A stretch of 64,000 bases of DNA. Origin: Kaistia geumhonensis. Lineage in GTDB: Bacteria; Pseudomonadota; Alphaproteobacteria; Rhizobiales; Kaistiaceae. Shown piece after piece: positions 7,259 through 15,099 of the stretch (the first letter of the stretch is position 1; every line of letters begins with the position of its first letter). Location of the stretch: NCBI RefSeq assembly GCF_030815145.1, contig NZ_JAUSWJ010000001.1, forward strand, positions 2,728,001-2,792,000, in the 5' to 3' direction. The position numbers and the translations under genes were made by a program. Under the pieces are notes generated by a model. It had not been told where the DNA came from. It saw nothing but the letters and a program-made list of their open reading frames with translations, and did no database searches.

Positions 7259-8242
7259 ATGCGATCGCGGACATTCGGCCGAACCGGCCGCCAGGTGAGC
7301 GAAATCGGCTTCGGCGCCTGGGCGATCGGCGCGAGCTGGGGCCATGTCAGCGAGGACGACGCCATCGCCGCGCTGGAGACGGCGCTCGATGCCGGCGTCA
7401 CCTTCATCGATACCGCCGACGTCTATGGCGACGGCCGCTCGGAGAAGCTGATCGCGCGCGTCCTCAAGGCACGCGGCGGCCAGCGGCCCTTTGTCGCCAC
7501 CAAGGCGGGGCGCCGGCTCAATCCGCATGTCGCCAGCGCCTATACCGGCGAGGCCCTGCAAGGCTTCGTCGACCGCAGCCGCGACTATCTCGAGATGCAG
7601 ACGCTCGATCTCGTGCAGCTGCACTGCCCGCCGACCGACGTCTATTACCATCCGGAAGTGTTCGCCGCGCTGGACGCGATGAAGGCGGCCGGCAAGATCG
7701 CCGACTACGGCGTCAGCGTCGAGCGCGTCGAGGAAGCGCTGAAGGCGATGGAATATCCCGGGGTCGTCTCGATCCAGATCATCTTCAACATCTTCCGCCA
7801 GCGGCCGATCGAGCGGCTGTTCCAGCGCGCGATCGAGACCGAGACGGCGATCATCGCCCGCGTGCCGCTCGCGAGCGGGCTGCTCACCGGCAAGATGTCG
7901 GCCGCGACCACCTTCGATGCCTCCGACCATCGCCAGTTCAACCGCCACGGCGAGGCCTTCGATGTCGGCGAGACGTTCTCGGGCGTTCCCTACGACGTCG
8001 GGCTCGCGGCCGTCGAGAAGATCCGCCCGCTGGTCGGCGACACGACCATGGCGAAGTTCGCGCTGAAATGGATCCTGATGTTCGAGGCGGTGACCGTCGC
8101 CATTCCGGGCGCCAAGAACGCCGAGCAGGCGCTGGCCAATGCCGACGCGGCGACACTGCCGCCACTCCCGGACGAGACCATGGCCGCGCTCAAGGCCATC
8201 TATGACGAGGATATCCGGCCGTATGTCCACCAGCGCTGGTGA
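7259..8242 (+). CDS. Aldo/keto reductase
   Basis: About 327 residues forming the NADPH-dependent TIM-barrel reductase fold. The catalytic tetrad is visible: Asp and Tyr in FIDTADVYGDGRSE, Lys in VATKAG and His in LVQLHCPP. The C-terminal cofactor region reads VAIPGAKNAEQALAN. An in-frame ATG at 7253 directly abuts the GGAGG at 7248-7252, leaving no spacing, so the ATG at 7259 (six bases away) is preferred. The gene begins 68 bases after the GST-like gene on the same strand and may belong to the same operon. A role in reducing a carbonyl product is possible, but no substrate can be named. Confidence 0.85.
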   Translation: MRSRTFGRTGRQVSEIGFGAWAIGASWGHVSEDDAIAALETALDAGVTFIDTADVYGDGRSEKLIARVLKARGGQRPFVATKAGRRLNPHVASAYTGEALQGFVDRSRDYLEMQTLDLVQLHCPPTDVYYHPEVFAALDAMKAAGKIADYGVSVERVEEALKAMEYPGVVSIQIIFNIFRQRPIERLFQRAIETETAIIARVPLASGLLTGKMSAATTFDASDHRQFNRHGEAFDVGETFSGVPYDVGLAAVEKIRPLVGDTTMAKFALKWILMFEAVTVAIPGAKNAEQALANADAATLPPLPDETMAALKAIYDEDIRPYVHQRW

Positions 8243-8257
8243 CCACCGGCCGGAGCG

Positions 8258-9265
8258 TCACTTCTCGAAAGGGTAGATGACCTTCCAGTCGTTCTTCATG
8301 TCCACCACCAGCCAGCCGCGCTTCGCCGCCTCGTCGAGCGCCTTGTCGAGGCGGCCGACCGGCGAATCGCGGTCATAGGCCCATTCGCGCACCGCGTCGG
8401 TGTGGTGGACGATGAGCGCGAAGCGCGGACCGGTGTCGAGCGTCGTCCATTGCAGCATCTCGAGATCACCGTCTGAATTGCCGGCGGCGAAGACGGGACG
8501 GCGGCCGATGAAGCGCTCGATGCCGACCGGCTTGCCGGGGCCGTCGTCGATGAAGTCGACCTCGGGCAGCTTCATGATCGACGGGCGGTCGCCGACCAGC
8601 TGCCATTTCGTCCGGCCGGAGGAGCCGACGATCTGCTCGGGCGGGGTGCCATAGGCGGCCGGCGCCCAGGGACGCATGAAATCGATGCCGCCGCCCGAGA
8701 CGATGAAGGTCTTGAAGCCGTTCGCGCGGAGATAGGCGAGCAGTTCCAGCATCGGCTGATAGACGAGCTCGTTGTACGGCCTGTCGAAGCGGGGATGCCG
8801 CGCCGTCGCGAGCCAGGCCCGCACGATGCCTTCGAAATCGGCGACCGACATGCCGGCATGGGTCATCGCCACGATCTCGAGCAGCCCCTTCTCGCCGACG
8901 GCCGCGAGCTTCGCCCGGTCGCCGGAGAGCACCGCCTTGACGGTCTCGTTGCCGGCGATCGCGGGATCGACCGCCGCCAATACCTTGAGCCGGTCGACGG
9001 CAAACGCGATCTGGAAATAGACCGGCTGCTCGGACCAGAGCGTGCCGTCATTGTCGAAGGTGGCGATCCGCTCCCCGGCCGGCACGAAATCCGGCGAGCC
9101 CGCCGTCGTGACCTTGCCGACGAAGGCGAGAATGGAGGCCTTCGCCGCGCCGTCGTTCCAGGAGGGCAGCGGATCGTCGGCGGCGAGCGCGGCGGCCGCG
9201 CCTGCGATTGCGAGCGCCAGGGCGGCGAAAGCCCCGACGCGGAGCCGATGCCAGAATGACTGCAT
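8258..9265 (-). CDS. Periplasmic HAD-superfamily phosphatase
   Basis: 335 residues with a Sec signal peptide (hydrophobic residues 10-27, likely cleavage after ALA at about 29). HAD motif I is FDNDGTLW, with nucleophile D71 and acid/base D73. Motif II is at FIVSGGG, and the acidic motif IV is in FAAGNSDGD. The SerB-like arrangement suggests a small-molecule phosphomonoesterase. It is convergent with the aldo/keto reductase, with 15 bases between the stops, so it does not share a transcript with the oxygenase cluster. Substrate unknown. Confidence 0.85.
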   Translation of the reverse strand: MQSFWHRLRVGAFAALALAIAGAAAALAADDPLPSWNDGAAKASILAFVGKVTTAGSPDFVPAGERIATFDNDGTLWSEQPVYFQIAFAVDRLKVLAAVDPAIAGNETVKAVLSGDRAKLAAVGEKGLLEIVAMTHAGMSVADFEGIVRAWLATARHPRFDRPYNELVYQPMLELLAYLRANGFKTFIVSGGGIDFMRPWAPAAYGTPPEQIVGSSGRTKWQLVGDRPSIMKLPEVDFIDDGPGKPVGIERFIGRRPVFAAGNSDGDLEMLQWTTLDTGPRFALIVHHTDAVREWAYDRDSPVGRLDKALDEAAKRGWLVVDMKNDWKVIYPFEK

Positions 9266-9336
9266 GATGGCCTCCCCCGTTGCTCGCGCGAGGCTAGCGC
9301 GGGTGCGAGATGCGGTCCACCTGTCGCAGAAACGAC

Positions 9337-9360
9337 GAAGGCCCGCCGGAGCGGGCCTTC
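9337..9360 (-). terminator. Rho-independent-like terminator after the nfu gene
   Basis: A perfect 10-base stem GAAGGCCCGC / GCGGGCCTTC with a CGGA loop lies 25 bases beyond the stop of the Nfu gene on the minus strand, followed on that strand by GTCGTTTC. The T-run is short. Confidence 0.65.
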
Positions 9361-9385
9361 GAATGCAACGATGAGAAGGCGTCGG

Positions 9386-9955
9386 TCAGTTGATCGACTG
9401 GACTTCCTGAACCTCGGGGACGAAGTGGCGCAGCAGGTTCTGGATGCCGTGCTTCAGCGTCGCCGTCGAGGACGGACAGCCGGCACAGGAGCCGCGCATG
9501 TTCAGATAGACGATGCCGTCGCGGAAGCCCTTGAAGGTGATGTCGCCGCCATCCTGCGCCACCGCCGGCCGCACGCGCGTCTCGATCAGTTCCTTGATCG
9601 TCTCGACGAGGTCGGCATCCTGCTCGGCGAAGAATTCGCCGTCGTCGTCATGCGCGCCATGCAGCGGACCGGCCTGCGCCATCACCGGCACACCGGCGGT
9701 GAAATGCTCCATGATCGCGCCGAGAAGGGCGGGCTTCAGGTGCTGCCACTCGCCGTTCGACTTGGTGACGCTGATGAAATCGTGGCCGAGAAAGACGCCG
9801 GACACGCCGCCGACGGAGAAGAGACGCTCGGCGAGGGGCGAGCGGCCGGCCTCGGCGATGTCGCGGAATTCGGCCGTTCCCTCGGGAAGGACCGGGCGGC
9901 CGGGCAGGAACTTGAGGGTCGACGGATTGGGCGTCGCTTCGGTCTGGATGAACAT
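9386..9955 (-). CDS. Nfu/NifU-type iron-sulfur cluster scaffold protein
   Basis: 189 residues. An Nfu N-terminal domain (about 1-90, starting MFIQTEATPNPSTLKFLPG) is followed by a NifU C-terminal domain (about 115-189) with the cluster-binding CAGC motif, C157 and C160, inside LNMRGSCAGCPSSTATLKHG. Such proteins carry [4Fe-4S] or [2Fe-2S] clusters to apo-enzymes. The start at 9955 gives the conserved N-terminus; the upstream in-frame extension is not conserved-looking. It stands alone with its own terminator. Alphaproteobacterial homologues are general maturation factors rather than nitrogen-fixation proteins. Confidence 0.93.
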   Translation of the reverse strand: MFIQTEATPNPSTLKFLPGRPVLPEGTAEFRDIAEAGRSPLAERLFSVGGVSGVFLGHDFISVTKSNGEWQHLKPALLGAIMEHFTAGVPVMAQAGPLHGAHDDDGEFFAEQDADLVETIKELIETRVRPAVAQDGGDITFKGFRDGIVYLNMRGSCAGCPSSTATLKHGIQNLLRHFVPEVQEVQSIN

Positions 9956-10109
9956 GGGGGAGCCTCGCCGCTGTCTTTGGAATTCTTCTAAGAGAGTTGT
10001 GGGCGATCGACCCCGTGCCTTCAAGGGGGATTCGCGCCGTCGGGACCAGAAATCGTACTTCTGAAGTCATGATTCAAGCGGCTGTAGCGCCGCAGCCGCG
10101 GCCACCGGG

Positions 10110-10127
10110 CTGTCATCGAAACGCAAT
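10110..10127 (+). promoter_or_regulatory. Possible Pho box half-site upstream of the PhoX-like gene
   Basis: A perfect CTGTCAT heptamer (10110-10116) is followed after four bases by ACGCAAT, a poor second heptamer (3 of 7 matches). The PhoB consensus is two CTGTCAT repeats spaced by four bases. Its place 51 bases before a PhoX-family gene makes phosphate control plausible, but a single good heptamer can occur by chance. Confidence 0.3.
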
Positions 10128-10177
10128 CCCGCGAGCCTAACGGAGTCGGTGCTCACCACCACGGGGCCGATCCGATC

Positions 10178-11794
10178 ATGAAACTGATGCTCGTCACCAC
10201 CACGGCGCTCGTCGCGCTGTCACTGCCGGCGCTTGCCGAGCCGATGAAGCTCTCCTCCGCCGTCGTCAGGCCGGCCGAGGACGTTCTCTCGCCCGGCCTC
10301 GCCGAGGTTCCGGTCGCCGAAGGCGCCATGAAGCTCGAGAATCCCTCGAAGCAGATCGGCTATTACGGCTATGGCAATGACGGCCCGCTGGCCCCCAGGA
10401 AGGGCGCCGTGCAGGCCGAAGGCCACAATGTCGAGGCGACCAAGACCGAGCCCGACAAGAACACCTATCTGGTGCTCGAAGGCCAGAAGGGCGCCGCCAA
10501 GGGCGTCAGATACGGCACGCATTTCGTCTTCCAGGGCCATGAGAACGGCCCGAAGGACGCCGAGGGCATCACCTATGGCGCCCTGACCCGCATCAATCTC
10601 GACGCCGACAAGGCGCATCGGGTCACGCTGATGGCCTCGAAGGATGTCGACGGCAAGCCGCTGCCGCTCATCGACGGCTCGGCCTGGGACCCCTTCGCGA
10701 AGCTGCTGCTGCTGACCTCCGAAGAGGGCAAGGACGGCGGCGTCTGGATGGCGACCGTGGATTTCCCGTCCAGGGTGACCGACATCTCGGCCTTCACCGG
10801 CCGCGCCGCCTATGAGGGTGTCGAGATCGACAAGAACGGCGCCATCTGGCTCGTCGAGGACGAGGGCGGCAAGGGCGGCCCGAAGACCAAGAACGCCAAG
10901 CAGCCGAATTCCTTCGTCTACCGCTTCGTGCCGGCCGACAAGACCGACCTCACCAAGGGCGGCAAGCTGCAGGCGCTGCAGGTGCTCGACGCCTATGGCA
11001 AGCCGATCGTCTTCCACGACGGCCAGCAGGACGCCGACATCCTCGCCCTCGAGCAGAAGCTGCTGCACGCCTATGGCAACGAGCTGCCGACGCGCTGGGT
11101 CACGCTGAAGGAGACCGCCGCCGGCGCGACGGAGGCCTTCGACGCCAACGCGCTCGCCAAGGCGGCCGGCGCGACGCCGTTCAAGCGGCCCGAGAACGGC
11201 CAGTTCCGTCCCGGAACCGACTTCAAGGAATTCTACTTCACCGCCACCGGCGACACGAACGCCAAGACCGAGGCCGGCGCCGAATATGGCGGCTTCGGCG
11301 GCGTGTTCCGCGTCAGCCAGGATGCGCCGTCCGACGACAAGGGCTCGATCGGCATCGTCTTCCGCGGCGACGTCACCAAGACCGGGCTCGACAATCTCTC
11401 CTTCCTCACCGACACGCAGCTTTTGGTCGTCGAGGACGCGGGCGACAAGCTGCACGGCCAGCGCAATGCGCTCGACTCGGGCTATATCGTCGACGTGACC
11501 GCCGACTACGCCAAGGCCTCGACGCCCGATCCGGTCCGCTTCCTGACCCAGATCCGCGACGACATGGCGACCATCGACGCCGCGCTCGGCGCCAAGGCGT
11601 CGGAGAACGGGTTCCAGAACGACGGCGACAACGAGATCACCGGCATCCATGTCTCGAATGGCGATCCGAGCGTCGAGGGCCTGATCGGCACCGCCGTCCC
11701 GACCCCGTTCGAGAATGGCTGGCGCGTGTTCTACACCCGCCAGCACGGCCGCAACGTCACCTTCGAGATCGTGCAGGCCGCCGCCAGGAAGTAA
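10178..11794 (+). CDS. Secreted PhoX-family (DUF839) phosphatase-like protein
   Basis: 538 residues beginning with a Sec-type signal peptide (MKLMLVTTTALVALSLPALA, cleavage after about residue 20), unlike the Tat signal of classical PhoX. The rest is a DUF839/PhoX beta-propeller-like domain with blocks GTHFVFQGHE, GALTRINLD, YEGVEIDKNGAIWLVEDE, LDNLSFLTDTQLLVVEDAG and GIHVSNGDPS. PhoX enzymes are calcium/iron-dependent phosphomonoesterases in the periplasm or outside the cell. Activity on a given phosphoester is not established by sequence. It stands alone, between a long leader and a strong terminator. Confidence 0.85.
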   Translation: MKLMLVTTTALVALSLPALAEPMKLSSAVVRPAEDVLSPGLAEVPVAEGAMKLENPSKQIGYYGYGNDGPLAPRKGAVQAEGHNVEATKTEPDKNTYLVLEGQKGAAKGVRYGTHFVFQGHENGPKDAEGITYGALTRINLDADKAHRVTLMASKDVDGKPLPLIDGSAWDPFAKLLLLTSEEGKDGGVWMATVDFPSRVTDISAFTGRAAYEGVEIDKNGAIWLVEDEGGKGGPKTKNAKQPNSFVYRFVPADKTDLTKGGKLQALQVLDAYGKPIVFHDGQQDADILALEQKLLHAYGNELPTRWVTLKETAAGATEAFDANALAKAAGATPFKRPENGQFRPGTDFKEFYFTATGDTNAKTEAGAEYGGFGGVFRVSQDAPSDDKGSIGIVFRGDVTKTGLDNLSFLTDTQLLVVEDAGDKLHGQRNALDSGYIVDVTADYAKASTPDPVRFLTQIRDDMATIDAALGAKASENGFQNDGDNEITGIHVSNGDPSVEGLIGTAVPTPFENGWRVFYTRQHGRNVTFEIVQAAARK

Positions 11795-11820
11795 GCGGCT
11801 CACGTCGGCGACGGAACGAG

Positions 11821-11845
11821 AAGGGCGCCGCGCGGCGCCCTTTTT
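11821..11845. terminator. Strong terminator between convergent phoX-like and usp genes
   Basis: Inverted repeat AAGGGCGCCG-CG-CGGCGCCCTT followed by TTTC on the plus strand, 26 bases after the PhoX-like stop. The plus-strand T-run makes it a canonical rho-independent terminator for that gene. The A-rich left flank is too short to be sure about the opposite direction. Confidence 0.85.
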
Positions 11846-11860
11846 CATGTCCGGTCGACG

Positions 11861-12352
11861 TCAGGCGATGGCGGCGATGTCCTCGTCGGCGAGCGAGCCG
11901 GGGACGATGGTGACCGGCACCGGGAAATGGCCGGCGAGCCGCCCGGCCATGGCCGAGACCAGCGGGCCCGGGCCCTCCTTGTCGGTCGCGGCGGCGAGCA
12001 CGAGGATCGCGATGTCCTCGTCCTCGCCGATGAGGGCCAGGATCTCATCGGCGGGCTTGCCCTCTCGGATCACCAGCTCCGGCTCGACGGAGCCATGGCG
12101 GCGGGCGATGTCGGCAAAGCGCGCCAGCACCGCCTCGGCCTCGTCCATCGCCTCGGCGCGCATGATGTTCTCGACGCCGATCCAGTGCTGGAAGCCGGTC
12201 GGCTCGATCACGTAGAGCATGGTGAGCCCGCCCGAGGTGCGCTCGGCCCTGCGGGCGGCATAGACGACGGCGCGCGAGCATTCCGGCGTGTCGTCGATGA
12301 CCGCCAGGAACTTGCGCCGGTGACCGGCCTCTGTGGATCGCCGCTTCAGCAT
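11861..12352 (-). CDS. Universal stress protein (UspA family)
   Basis: 163 residues with the UspA alpha/beta fold: FLAVIDDTPECSRAVVYAARRA at the N-terminus, LTMLYVIEP as strand 2, and IAILVLAAA and VPVTIVPG at the C-terminus. The G-x2-G-x9-G-S/T nucleotide motif of ATP-binding members is not present in canonical form (AATDKEGPGPLVSAMAGRLA), so it probably belongs to the non-ATP-binding UspA class. It follows trpS by 42 bases on the same strand and is probably the last gene of that transcript. Confidence 0.88.
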   Translation of the reverse strand: MLKRRSTEAGHRRKFLAVIDDTPECSRAVVYAARRAERTSGGLTMLYVIEPTGFQHWIGVENIMRAEAMDEAEAVLARFADIARRHGSVEPELVIREGKPADEILALIGEDEDIAILVLAAATDKEGPGPLVSAMAGRLAGHFPVPVTIVPGSLADEDIAAIA

Positions 12353-12394
12353 GATGCGATGCTGCCACCCCGACGGGGCGGCAGCAAGCAGGCC

Positions 12395-13435
12395 TCAGTT
12401 GCGGCGGATGAAGCCGACCACGTCCTTGACGCCGTCGAGGATCGGCCGCGCGATCGCATCGGCGCGCGCGGCGCCGCTCGCCAGGATCTGGTCGATATGG
12501 CCGGGATCGGCCATCAGGCGCCGCATCTCGGCCCCGATCGGCCCCAGCTTCTGCACGGCGAGATCGGCGAGCGCCGGCTTGAAGGCCGAGAACTGCTGCC
12601 CGCCGAACTGATCCAGCACCTGCTGCTTGGAGAGGCCGGAGAGCGCCGCATAGATGCCGACGAGATTGTCGGCCTCCGGGCGGCCCTTGAGCCCCTCGGT
12701 CTCGCCGGGCAGCGCGTCGGCGTCGGTCTTGGCCTTGCGGATCTTCTGCGCGATCTGGTCGGCATCGTCGGTCAGGTTTATGCGCGAATAATCCGACGGA
12801 TCGGACTTCGACATCTTCTTGGTGCCGTCGCGAAGGCTCATGATCCGCGTCGCCGGGCCGGTGATCAGCGGCTCGGTGAGCGGAAAATAGGCGTCGCCAT
12901 AGCCATGCGCGGCGATCGAGGCGGCATAGTCGTTGTTGAACTTCTGCGCGATGTCGCGCGTCAGCTCGAGATGCTGCTTCTGATCCTCGCCGACCGGCAC
13001 ATGCGTCGCCTTGTAGGCGAGAATGTCGGCCGCCATCAGGCTCGGATAGGCGAGGAGGCCCAGCGAGGCGTTCTCCTTGTCCTTGCCGGCCTTGTCCTTG
13101 AACTGCGTCATGCGGTTCATCCAGCCGATGCGCGCGACGCAGTTGAAGATCCAGGCGAGCTCGGCATGGGCCGAGACCTGGCTCTGGTTGAAGACGATGT
13201 GCTTGACCGGGTCGATGCCCGCCGCGACGAAGGCCGCCGTGACCTCGCGGATCTGGCGGGAGAGCTCCGTCGGGTCCTGCCAGACGGTGATCGCATGCAT
13301 GTCCACGACGCAGTAGATGCAGTCATGGCTTTCCTGCAGGGCGACGAAATTGACGATCGCGCCGAGATAATTGCCGAGATGCAGATTGCCGGTCGGCTGG
13401 ACGCCGGAAAAGACGCGCGGCTGGAATTCGGTCAT
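12395..13435 (-). CDS. trpS: Tryptophanyl-tRNA synthetase
   Basis: 346 residues, the normal length for bacterial TrpRS. It charges tRNA-Trp. The class I signatures are present: HLGN (residues 19-22, in place of HIGH) in [19 protein letters not shown], and KMSKS in [11 protein letters not shown]. The conserved [13 protein letters not shown] and [16 protein letters not shown] segments bind tryptophan and ATP. It lies 89 bases downstream of murJ, an order common in Hyphomicrobiales. Confidence 0.97.
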   Translation of the reverse strand: MTEFQPRVFSGVQPTGNLHLGNYLGAIVNFVALQESHDCIYCVVDMHAITVWQDPTELSRQIREVTAAFVAAGIDPVKHIVFNQSQVSAHAELAWIFNCVARIGWMNRMTQFKDKAGKDKENASLGLLAYPSLMAADILAYKATHVPVGEDQKQHLELTRDIAQKFNNDYAASIAAHGYGDAYFPLTEPLITGPATRIMSLRDGTKKMSKSDPSDYSRINLTDDADQIAQKIRKAKTDADALPGETEGLKGRPEADNLVGIYAALSGLSKQQVLDQFGGQQFSAFKPALADLAVQKLGPIGAEMRRLMADPGHIDQILASGAARADAIARPILDGVKDVVGFIRRN

Positions 13436-13524
13436 TTCTCGCTCGATCCTGCTGATCTCGTGTCGCGGGGCGGCGCGTTATCGCGCGGCGGGGGCGGGCG
13501 TGCAAGCGCCGATTGGCTCCCCGC

Positions 13525-15087
13525 TCAGCCGCGCCGGCGGCGGAGAGCGCCGAGCACCGCCCGGACATCGACGACGCCGGTCGCCTGGCAGAAGAGGCCG
13601 AAGAGCACGACGCCCGCGGCGCAGATCGCCGCCATCGCGCCGGCCCTGACCAGCACCCGCGCATCGTCGAAGAAGGGATCGGCGAAGACGGCGGCGCCCC
13701 AGACGGCGGCGCCCATGGCGAGCGCGGCGACGAGAACGAGCGGAAGGTTGCGCCGCACCTTGGCGTCGAGCGGGAAATGGCCGCGCCGATGCAGCGCAGC
13801 GCCGAGCAGAAGCGCGTTGACCCAGCCCGAAAGGCTGGTCGCGATCGCGATGCCGAGTTCGGCATAGAAGGGAAAGAGCGCCAGCGAGACGGCGACATTG
13901 ACCACGACGCCGATGGCGGCGAACCACATCGGCGTGCGCGTGTCCTCGCGGGCGAAGAAGCCGGGCGAGAACACCTTGATGAGCACGAAGGCGGGCAGGC
14001 CGACGGCGAAGCCCATCAGCACCCGCGCCGTCGCCAGCGTGTCGTCGGCGCCGAACGCACCGCGCTGGTAGATGACCTGGACGATCGGCTCGGCCAGCAC
14101 GAACAGCGCGATCGCCGCCGGCAGCGTCAGCGCCATGGCGAATTCGAGGCCGCGGTTCTGGATGTGGTCGGCGAGATCGGACCGGCCGGCGCGCAATTGC
14201 CGCGCGAGATCGGGCAGCATGACGACGGCGATGGTGGCGCCGACGATGCCGAGCGGCAGCTGGTAGAGGCGGTCGGCATAACCGAGCACCGCGATCGCAC
14301 CCGGCGCGAAGGACGCGATCATGGTGCCGATGACGATGTTGATCTGCGTGACGCCGCCGGCGACCAGCGCCGGCAGGGCGAGCGCGCCGAGGCGGCGCAC
14401 GCCGCGCGTCAGCCGCGGCCGCTCGAGCCCGAGCAGCATGCCGTCGCGCGCCGCCGCCGCCATGACGACGGCGAGTTGCAGCACGCCGCCGACGAGGGTC
14501 GCGGCCGCGAGCAGGATGCCGGCCTGTTCCGAATTCTCGACATCCGCGACGAGGACATAGGCGAGGGCGCCGACGAAGACGATGTTGAGGAAGGCGGGCG
14601 CCATTGCGGCGGCGAAGAAGCGGCCGCGTGCGTTGAGGACGCCGCTGTAGAGCGCGGTCAGCGAGATGAGCAGGAGATAGGGAAAGGCGATCCGCGTCAG
14701 CAGCACCGCGAGGTCGAATTTCGGCGGGTCGGCGACGAAGCCGGGCGCCAGGACATGCATCAGCGGCCCCATGGCGACCATGGCAACCAGGACCACGACC
14801 GCGAGCAGCGCGAGCAGCGCGGAGAGCGCCTCGCGGCCGAAGCGGCGGGCGGCGTCCTCGCCGTCGCCCTCCAGCGTGCGGGCGAAGAGGGGCACGAAGG
14901 CCGAGGCGAAGGCACCCTCGGCGAACAGGCGGCGGAAGAGATTGGGCAGGCGGAAGGCGACGAGGAAGGCATCGGCCACCGGGCCGGTGCCGAGCGCCGC
15001 CGCCATCATCATGTCGCGGGCAAAGCCGAGCAGGCGGCTCGAGGTCGTCGAGCCGCCGACCGTGACGAGATTGCGCAGCAGCGACAT
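13525..15087 (-). CDS. murJ: Lipid II flippase MurJ (MviN)
   Basis: 520 residues with about 14 hydrophobic helices, as in MOP-superfamily flippases. It moves lipid II across the inner membrane for peptidoglycan synthesis. The N-terminus (SRLLGFARDMMMAAALGTG, then ADAFLVAFRLPNLFRRLFAEGA and AFVPLFAR) carries the family arginines in TM1-2 needed for transport. It starts 12 bases after glnD, so the two are co-transcribed with mutS upstream. Confidence 0.96.
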   Translation of the reverse strand: MSLLRNLVTVGGSTTSSRLLGFARDMMMAAALGTGPVADAFLVAFRLPNLFRRLFAEGAFASAFVPLFARTLEGDGEDAARRFGREALSALLALLAVVVLVAMVAMGPLMHVLAPGFVADPPKFDLAVLLTRIAFPYLLLISLTALYSGVLNARGRFFAAAMAPAFLNIVFVGALAYVLVADVENSEQAGILLAAATLVGGVLQLAVVMAAAARDGMLLGLERPRLTRGVRRLGALALPALVAGGVTQINIVIGTMIASFAPGAIAVLGYADRLYQLPLGIVGATIAVVMLPDLARQLRAGRSDLADHIQNRGLEFAMALTLPAAIALFVLAEPIVQVIYQRGAFGADDTLATARVLMGFAVGLPAFVLIKVFSPGFFAREDTRTPMWFAAIGVVVNVAVSLALFPFYAELGIAIATSLSGWVNALLLGAALHRRGHFPLDAKVRRNLPLVLVAALAMGAAVWGAAVFADPFFDDARVLVRAGAMAAICAAGVVLFGLFCQATGVVDVRAVLGALRRRRG

Positions 15088-15099
15088 TCCGCGCCGCGC

